From NCBI GenBank assembly GCA_951230915.1, contig OX579641.1:8432001-8496000 (forward strand): 64,000 nucleotides of DNA. Reading direction: 5' to 3'. Source of the stretch: Antitrichia curtipendula. Lineage: Eukaryota; Streptophyta; Bryopsida; Hypnales; Leucodontaceae. Of this stretch, positions 1-12,360 are shown one piece after another; position 1 is the first letter of the stretch; the number at the start of each line of letters is the position of its first letter. The notes beneath the pieces were generated by a model. That model made no database searches and was not told the DNA's origin. It saw only the letters and a list, made by a program, of their open reading frames with translations. The position numbers and the translations under genes are program-made.

Positions 1-600
1 GTATCAACTGGTTGGAGACGAATACAAGTGTATGATCGGACTTGCGTCGATTGGACTTGTCTCACCACTCCCGCCTCGCCTCGCCACATCCGCCCCGCCT
101 TGCCACGGACTCCTGGTCGTAGATCACCTCCACAACCCCCTGCTGCACCGGCGGGAGCAGCCTCAACCCCAACCTCGGCCGCGGCCGCCTCCTCCGTCGC
201 CAGGTCAAACATCTCGGCCGCTCTCGCCACAATGCTGACATTCATGCCGCTCCTGAAACCCTTGCTAAACTCCGAGAACACGCACGCGCACGCCATGGAA
301 GACGACGGGGCAACGCCGCGCTGCTGCGGCTCAAAGCGCTCTCAACGCGTGCCACCACTAAAGGCGAACCGCGTGCTGGCCACGGCCATGCTCTTGCATG
401 CGGCCGCCATTGCTTCCACAAAAACCTAGAACTCACAGCAACAGCAAAACTACGAGACGGAGCACAAAAGCACGGCCGCCCCGCCTTGCTACTCCGGAGA
501 CTCCCTCTCCAAACCCTAACGGACTCCATCCCCGCCTCGCCACTCCCGCCCTGTCCACTGTTGCTGTCAGATGCCAGATTTCATCAGGGATTGATTGAGG
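1..600. other. GC-rich edge segment, no assignable gene
   Basis: This stretch is far richer in G and C than the following 20 kb and is open in several frames on both strands. On the minus strand a frame with an ATG near 295 stays open to the window edge, with an Ala/Glu-rich stretch. I recognise no domain. Fragments such as AAACCCTA near 425 and 512 resemble plant 5' leader sequence. It could be the edge of a host gene continuing off the left end or a decayed gene fragment. The base composition is seen; the gene-edge reading is a guess. Confidence 0.3.
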
Positions 601-2110
601 ATTTAGAATAAAGGACTCTGGCAAAGCAGTGCACGCATGTCGCCCGTGGCTCCTGTTACCTCAAGTGTACCCGCCTATTAAAATCAAGCTCTAAATGCAA
701 TCCTACCATGCCTTGTCATATGGATCTTGTCATCACGTTGTTTTGTTGTCAGAGAGTCCAAATTTAAAAAAAATAGTTGGTGAATACTAGAATTAATCAT
801 AAAGTTTGTCCAACGCTTGTAAACTTGTGTTAGAAGAAGGTTTAACTAAGAATAGAACAAAACAAACATGGCACGAAACTCAATCAAATCTAAGTTTGGA
901 TGCTCTAAGGAGTTTGGTCCTGTGTTTTTTCCAAACTTTGGCTCATGGTCATGCCTTGAACATACTTTACGATTAACTCTAATGACTCCAAACCTTTGAA
1001 AAATAAATAGTATTGCCCTTGCATCAAGCAACACACTAAGGTAGTGTGCTCATAAAGTGATGCTTTACCAACTGATTGATTATTTCGATGGGCTTAACAG
1101 TGCGGAGACAATTTTCATTAAATTTTCATACAATGGCAGACTAATGTGGAGTCAAACCCAGAAGGTGCCATATTTTTCCAATTATTTTTGCAACAATTAC
1201 AAATTTTCAAACAAAACTACCGTAGGCACCTATTGGTGATTGTAGGCTCTGAGGAATTCAATGACATACAATCTATGAAGAGATATGGCATAATGAAAAA
1301 AAAGTAGTACATTATGTGTGAAGCTATCTACAAGGGTTCAAAATGTGACCCAAATAAAACAAAAAAGAACCCTATATAGTGTTTGAAAGTGGTACATTGC
1401 ATTGGTTCGTTGATAGACTAACGATATGAAGGTATCCTTACTACACGCGTTTTGAGAGTTGATTCAGTCAATGCAGAAATCAAGAAAAGAATGCGCTTTG
1501 CTTCAAATTTGCTAGCTAGAGGTGCCTTCAATGAAGGCCTAACTGACGCCAAGTGAAACTCACGGATCTTTCATTTTGTTGGATGGATGTAGATGCTACT
1601 CCGGTGTGTATTCATCTCCGGTCGGTTTTTCTTATAGATGCACTTAAAACCCGAGGTGGTTGCAATGGTCTCTTATCTTTGACATTGCCTTTTTCTAGAA
1701 TATGTTGTTGGTGGGTAGTGAATCTCTCTTGTGATGCTTAGCTCCGTATTGCCTTGCGCTACACTCCAATCTCCAGAGGAGTGCGACTGGAACTGACTTG
1801 GTATATCTTCCGGCGTTCTTTGACTTGTGGCAAACTAATGTGAGCTAGGTAAACTCTTCCTCTACTAAATCACTTTCTTCTTTCATCCTGCATGATTGCA
1901 TACTTACCTCCTACATTTGTTACTTTCTGTGCCAAGTCTCATGTCAATGATGTGTGAGCATCAATGTCCCTTGATGATCTTCAATGTGAGTCTGTGACTT
2001 CCTCTTTCCCATCATCATTCACTTGTCTTGTTTTGTCTCTCTTAGATATAGCGTTGTAATTCTCCATTTGCATGTTCAGATCTATATGAGAAGTGTGTTG
2101 TTGTCATTTG
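601..2110. other. AT-rich intergenic DNA
   Basis: Only short chance ORFs of about 60 codons are present. I see no domain, RNA gene or clear repeat structure here. Confidence 0.5.
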
Positions 2111-2118
2111 TCCCGGCA

Positions 2119-2256
2119 CTGAAGCAGAGTCCACCTCTATTGTCCTTACTGGTCGACCTCGATACTGAAGCAGATTATGCTCCCACCATCCCTATTGGTC
2201 GACCCTAGCTCTGAAGTGGAGTGTAATTTCTAATGTCCCTGTTGCTTGACCTCGGC
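2119..2256 (+). repeat. 46-bp imperfect tandem repeat, three units
   Basis: Units begin at 2119, 2165 and 2211 with CTGAAGCAG or CTGAAGTGG and each ends in a form of GGTCGACCTCG. A partial fourth start (CTACATC) lies at 2257. The period is exactly 46 bases but the units have diverged substantially. No ORF depends on it, so it looks like an old minisatellite. Confidence 0.7.
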
Positions 2257-2414
2257 ACTACATCATCTACACTATCAAGTAGATTTTGTACCTCCGATTT
2301 AAGTTTCCTAGATTTTTTGCATTGTAGATTTGCTTTGGAAAAAGGAAAACTAAAATTATTTACCTCTTTGTAGATATCAAAGGCAAAACCAAGAGCTTTG
2401 GTTGACTAGAGAGT

Positions 2415-4410
2415 TCATTGGAGGGACTCCGCCTCCAAATGGTGTTTGAAAATATCCGCTACATTGTTGGAAACTTTGAATGAAGCTTGGCGGATTGCTA
2501 TAGAGACCTGCCAAGGCTTAGGTACTTCAAGAAGTGGAGGTAAGTGACTTGTATTTTGACCTATTTTCTTAGCTTTTCTCTTGGCTATAACTCGTTGTTG
2601 GTTTTCTTTGCATGTGGGTATTGGAAAGCCACAATAGGGGGATTTCCAGCTTGCCACAGACGTGTTCGCTCTTATAAGATTGTGCAACATGTCTCTATAT
2701 ATTGAAACTGCCTTTGCAGACTATGCTTGATTATGTAGCTTTCTTAATCTTAGTAAAGATTGTTTCTCTCTCCTTGCTTTCTCCTTCTCTTTCTTTTCAG
2801 CCACTTTCTTCACCTTGTTTAATTTCCCTTCTAACCTTTTTCTTTCTTTCTCTTGTGCAGCCTCTTCTTTGCAGCTTGCTACTTGTTCTAATGACTTCAA
2901 ATAGTCCTCTTGGATCATCCAAATCGATTTTGAATAGTCAATGTAAGGCTCACCTTCCTTACTAATTTTTTTATAATTTTAAGCAAGATTGTTTGTGATA
3001 ATTCAAATTAATTCTTGTGGAGAGGGCTGTGATTTTCTTCTATATTTTCCTCCTCATTTTCTTCTCCCCTTGCTATATTACACTTGTTAGCATCACTCTC
3101 AAATATCTACATAGTAGTGCTGATATTCATGTATTGATGTCAAATCTTCCCCATAGATTTCTTAGACTTCCCATTGTTGCAAGTTCCCATTTTCTCCTCT
3201 ATAGTTGGCATATGACTCTAGTACCTACTCAACATTAGGAGATCTCTCTACCCCCTGCTTTTGAAAGGTCAAACTTGGTCCTACTTTGTTGTTGAAGCTC
3301 TAACATTTAGGGGATATATGCCAATGGTTTGAAAATCCTTAATATTGTATTTTTTTTGTAGAGCAAAAGCTACCCATGAAGCAAGGTCATCTTTCCTTAG
3401 AGATTGTCCTACATATTCTAAGGGCCATTTGTCCCTATAGGCACGAAAAACAACTTTAAAAAGGCTTAAAGCAAGTAACATCGAAGGGTTGTAAGGCATG
3501 TGATGTATGGCTAGGAAAAGTTAAGAGATCTATTCCACTGAGCATAACCATTTTGACAACCTCTAAAGTCATGTGAGATGTATGCCCATCTATAATTAAT
3601 AGATGTATGTTTGTAGGAGAGATAACATATTGTTTTCTAACATTTCTAATAAAATGTCTTACCCATTCTTTCAATAATAGATGTGTCATCCATGCCTTGG
3701 GCTGCATAGCCATTGGATTATGTTTTTCAAATGTTTCTAAAAGGTAGATAAATTTTTATCCCTTTAAAGATGAAAAAGTTTAGTAGTTTTTGTCCTTTTG
3801 AATTGATACATGCTAGAACAGACAGCCATTCTTGTTGATCTGGAACTATCATATGTACATTTCTATCACCTTTTATGGCTTAGACATATCCCTCCATCTT
3901 TGCTAGCTTGTATTCCAGATTCATCACAGTTTTCAATCTAATGAAGTTTGTATGCATTTTTTTCATAGAAAGTTGATAAATTTTCATAGAAAGTTTTTAT
4001 ATTCTTTGGGCACAAGGCCTTTTCTTGATTTTGCTCTAATGGTTGTATCTTCTGTAGAGAAAGTTGTGGGTATCTATTTCAGAAAGATCTAACCCATCCC
4101 TTTCCTCCAATTCTATCCTTGAAGGGTGTAACTCTGGTTTGGAAAAATTCATAGACCTTAGTTTGAAATTGGCCCATATGAAGACGATAACCTTTTCCTT
4201 GCATTTCTAGAAGGTATTTGACAACTCTACTTTCTTCTTCCTCATTCAAAATTCTCTTTTTCCCCCTTCTTCTAGACAATGTTGTACCATAAAGATGTCC
4301 CCTAAAACTAGTTATGGGAATTCCATGCTCTCTAGCAATGGTTTTCAAGGGCATCTTGTCGTCAACATCTTTTATAGTGTCCTCTAATTGTTCTTGACTC
4401 TAGTTTCCAT
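2415..4410 (-). pseudogene. Decayed pogo/Tigger-like (Tc1-mariner) DNA transposase
   Basis: Read on the minus strand, the frame near 4410-4079 gives a psq/CENP-B type helix-turn-helix (KTIAREHGIPITSF) followed by a basic stretch and a second helical DNA-binding part. After a broken stretch, 3713-3456 carries a DDE_1-type catalytic core: LLIIDGHTSH, then a proline/threonine strand and SHALQPFDV, the order typical of pogo-like transposases. The frame then shifts into 3499-3281, which ends with GIYPLN, also usual after the core. Further left (2918-2415) lie Lys/Glu-rich coiled-coil pieces that may be its C-terminal tail. Several frameshifts and stops show that it is dead. The family call is firm for the core and weaker for the tail; no terminal repeats were found. 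Confidence 0.7.
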
Positions 4411-6201
4411 TTTCCCTTAGTTTCCTATGAACTGGTTTTCAAATCGACGGAATATAAAGGTTGTTTACCTCTGTTGGTTGAATGGCCCAATCCCAAACAC
4501 TTCTTTTGCATGTTCACACCTTCTCACCAAGGTCGTCTGAGTTCCACAAGTTGTTGTTGCCGTTGTCCATGAAATCCACACCAAGAATCGCCGTTGCTTG
4601 TTTGTCACCAACATGCACATACTCTTCGTTGTTGGCCGTTAGTACTCCCTCTGCTCCTGTTGATTTTGCTACCACCACCAATCTACTTGTTGCTCCTGAT
4701 CTCCCTCCAACTATTGATGTCTCAATTGAACTCCTAGTTGATCATCCAATTGCTGCCGATGCTTGTCGTTGGTGCCATAACATCTTTGAATTGTTGGTTG
4801 AATGAGTCAAATTCCAATCGAACCCATCAAGCGGTTCCTTTGAATTGTTCTCCTCTCTTCCATCATCAGTCTCATCTTTCACATTGATTTCTACGTCATT
4901 GTAGTCAATTTGACTAGATCCTTGTCGTAATACAAGGAAGCACTAATCCTCTTGTTGGTGTTAAAAACTAACTAAATTACCATTTAGATGACTCATGTAT
5001 CATTCCACAGAGATTTAGTTTGTAGTTCCTAAGAAGATGACCAAAATAAGATACAGAAATCAACTTCAACTCTCTCTCACACACACACATACATGATGAA
5101 GAATCGGAAGTACTAGACTTATGTCCTAACTTGCTTCTAATCTTTTCTTACTAGAATAGTATAATTATGTATTTATCCGCCAATCCAAAAGGAGTGTCCA
5201 AACCCTGTACCTTTTTCGGTTTTGATTTTGGTTCTAGTAATTAAAGTAACCAATTTAGGAGTTTAGCCTCTATATTAGAAAGGTACGCTATTTGGAATTA
5301 AGGAAGAATGCGTTGAATCCTATCCTTCTAGAGATTAAACTGACTAAAGTTCCACTTAAAAATAATAACAACAAGACAAAGAAAACAGGATGTAAGTATT
5401 TTCTCACAGTGGATCCAAAAACTAATCCAAACTAGCAGGTCACACAGAAAATCCCTACAATCCCAACTTACTACAACGACAGACCTATCCAATCCGAGAT
5501 TGGTAACTGGATAACTAGATGACTCCTAATTCTTTGCTCACCACCACTTCCGGCTGTAGTGGAACCTCATCAACCCGTTAACTAGCATACATCTGGATGT
5601 CTACTCGGATTGTACCCAGTCTAAGAGTGGTTATTCTCCATAGAAGTTTCTAGACAACGAATCCAAACAAAAGCTCCCATCTAGTACATACAATTTTCCA
5701 ACCAACTCACTAAAACTCCAGAAATCGGATCAGATAGAATCCGGGGGTTACTCTCCCTTTTCCCATTCAACAAACCCAACTATCCACACTAAACAATGGT
5801 TCTAGCATTGTCGGCATACCCTCATAGCACCAAGTGATCAACTCAACACAATGAAGTGGAATTCTGCAAAATCAATTTGCTTGAATGAAATAAACAAAAG
5901 CATGAAAACACCCGGGGCATCAATCTTACTTCAACCCCTAAATAACCAACCCCCGGGGAACCCTAAAAGTTCCCAAAGGAATAAACTACCAACTAGAGGA
6001 TGACACATTGCATTTCCTTATCCAAAATACCTTGATTTGCTATCACGCGGCAAATTCCGCAAAAAATAGATCTTAGATCCGAAAAATCCGGATCTAGATG
6101 TCTAGATTCATCACAATCAAAAGCAACTAGTAAGTAACTTCCTAAGTCAAAAACTTTAGTTTTCTCCGCCTACCTACTTTTGCTCCTAAAATTAACTGCT
6201 G
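4411..6201. other. Intergenic, no gene seen
   Basis: A 107-codon plus-strand frame at 4482-4805 has no recognisable domain. A short CT/CA microsatellite lies at about 5071-5089. The part from 5000 to 6200 may be the non-coding tail of the decayed minus-strand ORF to its right, but I cannot define LTR ends. Confidence 0.4.
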
Positions 6202-8054
6202 CTAAGTCTTCTTTAGCCGCTTTGGAGGTGCCTCCACTTGTTTTGCCGCTCCCTTCCAAGTTGGTTGCTTCCTACTGGCTGAGGCCTTGGTGACACACGC
6301 TGTCTGGCCTTTGCTAGGGGTCTGATTTTGCCCTTTACCTTTTCCGTGCGGAGGAGAGGCAACTTCCGGTTCCAAGTCTACCAATTCTTCTTCCAACTCA
6401 GTTGTACTGCCCTTGTTCTTTGACGTTGTTGGAAACTCATCTTCCTCGATTTTGATCTTGACAGGTGAAGTCAACTTCGTTGCTCTTTTCTCGATCATCT
6501 TCCACTTCACCAAACTTGCTTCCTCCGAGGAGAGACCGGAAACCTTGCTCTTCGGGGTGTCCTCGTCTTCCTCCACTGTCTGGGACTAACTTTTGGTCTG
6601 AGATCCAAGCGTAGACCTTTTTCCGGTTCCAGAATCAACCCGGTTGGCTGGTCGTGAAGACTACAAAGTCTTCATGACGCCCTTGTCTTTCCACCCCAAT
6701 GATGCAGGCGAAGAGAGTGTTGGGGTTATCTTGGAAGAAGTCGCTTCCTTCACCCAACCAATCCTTTCTCCATTTTTGGTTTTGGACCAATTTCTTACAT
6801 GATAGCCCTCATCTCTAGTAAAGTCATCTCCATCTTCTCCCCATAATCTACCAAGACGGAAACAATCTTGGGTCCCAACTATGACCCTTCTCTCAGAACT
6901 CCGACTTCAAACAGCTTAATCTTGTTTACCACATCACCTGGGTTCCCAATGAAGTTCCGGATCCAGGGGAGAGCTTCCGTGGACTCAAGTGAAAGTCTCG
7001 CTTCTTCAGACTTCTTATTTAGCTTGGCCTAGAGAGCTTTCATCTGGTTGGACAATTCCTCTACCCGCTCTTTTAATTTCTTTACACTCTTATTCTGGAA
7101 AAGAATCTCCACTCCCTTATATAGGTATGATGAGCTTGTCTTGCCCATCAGTTTACACACTATCCGGATAACCTCTTTCTTACTAAAAACTTGATCCCAA
7201 ATTTCCTTCAGTTCCTTCTTGGTTTTAGTGATGGGATTGTATTTCCAATCAGTTGCCCAAATCAAGTCTTTCCTCTCGGTTCTCTTAGCCAGTCCTTTAC
7301 TTTTCCTCGAATTACTTTCTCCTTCTCTGGATCTAAAGACACTTCTCCTGACCTCTCTTTAACAGCTTCAGGTTCTGATTCCGGATTAATCTCATATTGA
7401 AGCATAATCTCCGCAGCCTTATACGCCGACCTCTCCTTATCTCTCAGTAAATCTAGAAACTGATAGAGGTGGAAGAGAAAATGACTAAGACCGGAAGTTT
7501 TGGTCTTCCCGGCCGCTGAACACATTTTGGTTACTAAGTCTCGAACTACCATCCCCCAGTTCACCTTCATATCCCCGGATAGTGCCATGAAAATAGTATT
7601 CACTAGAGTGATCGTGATCCGGGTTGGTCTTTCCGGATTCATGATCGGAACTAAAAAATCTAATACCCTCCTATACCTCGGATTTGCACAATCTGTGACA
7701 GTATAGCCGTCTTTGGGGTTCACGGGTTGGAGAATTTACCATTGCAGAACTTGTTTGTTCGTGAAGCCCATCCTTCTCTCTCCTGCGAAAAGCAGTACAC
7801 CGTCTCCCATAGCTCGATTGACCACTCGAATGGCTGGGCTCTCACAGTCCGCTCCCACTCGCTTGACTGATCTGCCATAAGCTCCCGCACCATCCCCTCG
7901 TCTCTCAGGTTCCAAAGGACTTGAAAAACCCTTGGCAGCCAATCTGTTGCAGATCCTCCTCTAAGAGTGCCCTCTCCTTCTTATCCTTAGGAAGGCCAGG
8001 GATTACCAACTAGAGAGAAACCGAATGCGGTTCCTCTTCACTCTCAGTCTTCAT
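6202..8054 (-). pseudogene. Decayed retroelement-type ORF (post-pol or gag-like), lysine-rich C-terminus
   Basis: A minus-strand coding trace starts at an ATG at 8054 and runs left with a TAG, a frameshift near 7930, an in-frame TAA at 7736-7738 and another frameshift near 7262. The middle (7723-7262) has a globular helical part with VNWGMVVRDLVTKM, then an acidic/basic stretch. 7265-7029 is helical and Lys/Glu-rich, and 6576-6202 is a hydrophilic Ser/Lys/Pro tail ending PPKRLKKT. The arrangement (globular helical head, then charged low-complexity tail) resembles the 551-aa ORF after pol in the Ty3/gypsy element at 32.8-34.5 kb, and VNWGMVV loosely matches its IVDWASIF. The relationship is an inference. 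What is seen is a long broken coding trace. Confidence 0.45.
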
Positions 8055-9819
8055 TATCTCTCTTGGCACACTCAGAGACAATCCTCACCTAATCACCCTC
8101 TCTAGTACAAAAATCCGTGCACAAATATTTGGGTGTTCGCTCAGAATACTTTCCTCTTAGCTGTGTACTAGGAACCAAAAACTAAAACATTCAAAACTCT
8201 CTTGTCAAAGCAACAACACAATAGCAAAACTCCCCAAACGCAAGAGGATCCAAATGAAAAATGAAGCAGATGAGAAAAATGGCCTCCATTTACCCCCCTA
8301 GTTCCAGTTTTGTAGCCGTTGAGTCGACCGTTGCGCAGTTCGTGCGGAATCTCTATCCGTTCAACGTTCCAGTTTTGCTCCCGATAGTGTCCACCGGCGT
8401 CCGGTTTGTTTCCGATTCCGTTTCCAGTATTGCCAAAGTCTCCTTGACGCTCCAGGTCGACTATTCCAGATTCCAGTTTCCGGTCAAGGTAGAAACTTTA
8501 GTTTTCCTCCTAAACCCTTTTATTTAACTAAGATACCCTATGTTTTGTTAATCCATAACTCTAGTAATTCATCTACTTCTAACCCATAGAAGCAAAAGAA
8601 ACTGCTAAGGATGGATTTCTTACTTCTAATTCTATTTGAACTAACTCAAACCTTGTTTTCTAGGTTCCCACAATCCCCAACTCCGAGGGCGCTTCCAGTC
8701 GCTGCACTGACTATCTTTTGCTCCGCTTGATGCTTCCTGAGTTCAACGTCTGAGTTCTCTATTATACTTGTAGCATCCACAAAGAGCAATAGTGACTTAA
8801 ACATCAATACTATTGACGACTAAATTAGTACGCATAGTTATTGTTACATTTTGAATGGAAGTATTGAAATTGGTAGTGCTAGTAAGTGAGAATGTGCACC
8901 TTCAAGATATTGCACTTGTTCCTCTGATGTTCAATTCTGCCTCTTGCTCCCGGGTGATGTGCACTTGGACATTGATCTATTAAAATGCAATATACTTAAA
9001 TTGTTCTAAATCAAAAAATTCATTGTCCAATTGTAGCAATGTTGTTTTTCAACATGAAATATATAAGCACATTTCCATTTCCTTCATGAACGAGTGTTTT
9101 GTACCTTTTTTTCAATTGAGATGAAGATTCTTTAATTTTCAAAGTTGTCTCCTGCAATTCTTAAATTTGGTACTAGTGTTTGATATTTGTTGTTGGTGCT
9201 TGTTTGTAAAAGTGGTCATTACTGCCTTCCCACCATTCCATGCAATATTCAATAAAAAGTACAAATATTTGAATATGCTTTAAAAGCCTATGGCATTGGC
9301 AATTTTTCATTTGAAAATGTGAACTAGACAGGGTGTCCAATTCTTCAAAAAGAGACCTATATGAGTTTTTAGTCATTCAACTATGCAAGAATGAACCAAT
9401 ATGTCAAGATCTAAAACCGCTTTGATTTTGTGCAATGTCTATTTAACAACCACCACGTATCCTTTTTCCAACAGATGGATGTCCGTTATTGAGCTTTTTG
9501 TAGGGCCGATATGAAGAAGAAGGTCCGAAGAAGGATCCACTACCTTAAATCCAACTCTTGCTGAGTCAACACGTTGAGTGAATATTTTGCCCAGCTTATC
9601 TCACAAACTCAAATTGTGAACCTAGGCAAGCAACATTGGTGTGGCATTTTGCCAAGGAAACAATGGTGATGCTTTATTTCCAACAACCGCCCCCATGTAA
9701 TGTCCTCAAATTTGTATGGTCAGTATGACAAATGTACGTAACATTTTGAGCAAACCGCACACCACTGTAAATGAAAGCAATATCAATAAGATGTACCTCT
9801 CCAGTGACTATTTGCATGC
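8055..9819. other. Intergenic, no gene seen
   Basis: An 88-codon plus-strand frame at 8261-8527 shows no domain and is probably chance. The rest is AT-rich without recognisable features. Confidence 0.4.
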
Positions 9820-9980
9820 CATTAAGGAAAACTATCCCATTACTAACTAAATAGGAGCAAGCCCATTGTTGGCAAAATTATAATAGTGGTGTACATTCAA
9901 GTTCTGAAATGTTCACCACCATTATAATTTTACCCACAATGGGCTTGCTCCCATTTAGTCCATAATAGAATAGTTTACCT
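9820..9980. repeat. Fold-back repeat with arms of about 72 bp
   Basis: The inner arms 9847-9891 and 9914-9958 are 45-bp inverted copies with about four mismatches around a 22-base loop. The complementarity continues outward for about 27 more bases on each side (AAACTAT on the left against ATAGTTT on the right). The transcript of either strand would fold into one long hairpin. It could be a fold-back MITE or a young inverted-repeat small-RNA locus. Confidence 0.75.
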
Positions 9981-9983
9981 TAA

Positions 9984-10226
9984 AGTGGTCATATGAAGTG
10001 GATCTTGCAGGGTGAATTTACCACTAAGGAAAATACAAGAATTTTGTATTTGACACCTATGATAAAATTTCAAATTTTCAAATTCATATTTGGAATTAGA
10101 GCTTACAAATTAGATAGGAGGGGTGAAGAATACAGATCTAAAGAGGCACAAAATAGGGAGAATTTTTTTACAATTACCTTATAGAACATAAGATTCACCC
10201 CACAAGACCCACTTTGTATGACCACT
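9984..10226. mobile_element. MITE-like element of 243 bp with about 40-bp TIRs
   Basis: Terminal inverted repeats begin AGTGGTCATA and continue imperfectly for about 40 bases (GTGGATCTTGCAGGGTGAAT on the left, its complement with a few changes on the right). It is flanked by TTAA at 9980-9983 and 10227-10230. A TA duplication with slightly longer TIRs fits equally well. It has no coding capacity. It abuts the fold-back repeat on its left. Confidence 0.65.
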
Positions 10227-10230
10227 TTAA

Positions 10231-10802
10231 CTTTTTCCAAATTATCCATAATGAATGAATGTTTTGATTGGATGTGGACCCAATATGATTAAGGTATTGA
10301 TTTTTGATAATAAAATTGAGGTCTATAGTTAATTATCTCTCTTAATAAAGGATTTCTTCCATGCTATTTGATCCAAACTATAGAAAATTAATTCTTTGAA
10401 TTGTTGTAACATGTTCCACATGCTACTAATTTCAAGTTCTAATCAGGATATTATTATTTTTTTTGGCACACATCAAATTTTCATTCAATAGCAAAAAAAG
10501 ATATAACACAAGCGTGCCTGGAAGTAAATTTAGAAAATAAACAAACACCACAACTAAGGTCTACAAGAACAAGAATTAATCCAAGTAATCTTATTGCCAT
10601 TTCTAGCATAGATAGTCTAGCTTTTTTACTTGAATTGTGGTTAAAGTCAAAAAATGCAATGTTCCAAGTGGTTGGGTTAACGTTTTTTAAACCATGCTAT
10701 GAATTTTTAACCATACAATGTATCTATTGTCAATGAGTCCACTCCAAATGAATTGTCAAATTTTTTTTAACTCCATTTTTGACAATTAAAGAAAAAGTCA
10801 TT
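10231..10802. other. Intergenic, AT-rich
   Basis: No gene is seen. A T-rich run near 10455-10465 could be the poly-A end of the minus-strand LINE-like fragment on the right, but this is weak. Confidence 0.35.
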
Positions 10803-11337
10803 TCAAGAGATCCACAAAAGTCCAAAGCGTGATTCTTTGGAGAAGTAACCACTTTCTAATAATTTGATAAAACCTCCAAGATAGGTGTAATGTAAAAATG
10901 AATTGTTTCCAATCAAGTATGCTCCAAGAGAGGGTCTATAAAGGACAACAAATAAATTAAAAAAGAAGGTAACATGCCACCAAATTTGTTGAACATGTTC
11001 ACAATTCCAAAAACAATGGACCTCACTTTCTTCCATTTTGGTGTTGCATATCAAACAATTAAAATCATTTCATACCAAGTTTCAAGTGCCACAAAATTCT
11101 CGAAATTTGATGGATAGAGAATTGAAACTTGAAACTTGAAACTTTGGGCTTTACACTACACCTTAAGTCCAAAATTAGTGGAAACCACTCCAAACACCTA
11201 GATATGACAACAATTTGGGGAATTTGAGAGATTCCAAGGAAGTAAGACGTAGAAGCCAAAATGGAAATCCAACTTGGCCTCCAACTCCCAAGGATATTTT
11301 GATTAAAATATTGAAAACCGAGAAGGATGTAGGCCAT
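10803..11337 (-). pseudogene. LINE-like reverse transcriptase zinc-binding fragment
   Basis: The minus-strand frame 11066-10803 shows a zf-RVT-like pattern: CLICN, then ESEVHCFWNCEHVQQIW, that is CxxC, then E-x3-H-x2-W-x2-C, which sits behind reverse transcriptase in plant non-LTR elements. The frame upstream (11337-11065) is hydrophobic, in another phase and without a clear motif, but lies where the end of the RT region would be. No RT catalytic motif remains. This is a short decayed 3' remnant. Confidence 0.5.
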
Positions 11338-11340
11338 TAG

Positions 11341-12356
11341 ATGGACATGACCAATTTGTTTATTGAATAAAAGATGGCAAACCCTTAGGGTGTGAGTATG
11401 ATTTTTCTTCTATTGTTGTCATTGCATTTCATTTTTGTAGAATTCTTGTAACTTATTTTTGTTGTAGTTCATCCCTCTTGTTTGTAGGGTGAATGCATGG
11501 TTGAGTGGCTCATTTTTGGCAAAAGTCCAAGTCTAGAAAATCCTTTTTTATAAGTAAAATGTTTGAGACTGAAATGCTTGGGAGTAAAATCTACAAATAA
11601 CAAATTTAAAAAAAATCTAAAAGCAATTAGCTTTTTGAGCGCCCCTAGACCTTAAAATTTTATTATACTTTAGAAAAATATTTTTTGAAAAAAAGACTTC
11701 ATAAAATTTGGTGTTTAAAAAGTCATTAAAAAGTCCTTTGCAAGTGTTCAATACATATCTACACCACAAGATTATAATTTAAAAAAAATTTACTCAAATA
11801 ACTACTACAATCATATTCCTTTATATGATATTAAGTACCAAAACCATCTTTAAGGAGGCCCTAAAAAATTTGTTGACAACAAATTCGTCACACCCATAAG
11901 TTAAAAAAGTCCCCTACAGTTTCATAAAATGCTTTAAAAAATATTCAACAACATGGTTGCATTTAGAATGAAGTTCAAGCCTCTAAAATGAACTTTTTTT
12001 TTAGTTTTTAAATTTTTCAATGTACCTTTTAGGCATTTGAAAATTGATTTTGTGCAGGAATTGAGAATGTATCATGATTTTGAGCCACTCAACCATGCAT
12101 TTACCCTATAGAGAATGGATGGATTAGTTGCAATCCACAAGATTATAATGTTGGAGAAGAAAAGTTTTTGGATCCTAATTTTTAGAATGCATTTTGTTCC
12201 TTCACTTTTGACATTGATAGAAATTGGAGCCTTGGCCTCTTTTGCTTGCTTGAGTTCCACCCTAAAGCCCCCATTTTCCTTCAAAATACTTTGATAAGTA
12301 GTCACTAGAGAGAGGTGAACCTTGGTCTCTAGACCATATTCTTGGGATCTCTGCTC
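11341..12356. other. Intergenic, AT-rich
   Basis: No gene is supported. A 77-codon minus-strand frame at 12305-12072 has no recognisable domain. The phrase AGGGTGAATGCATGGTTGAGTGGCTCA near 11487 recurs inverted near 12080-12106, suggesting another decayed inverted-repeat element spanning about 11487-12106. Confidence 0.45.
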
Positions 12357-12360
12357 TTAA

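Noticed and set aside
28..529. Overlapping 66-133 codon frames at the left edge
   Set aside because: High GC keeps several frames open at once, and none shows a domain. Only the segment is reported.
4482..4805. 107-codon plus-strand frame
   Set aside because: No domain, Ser/Pro/Leu-rich, and close to the end of a decayed transposon. Most likely chance.
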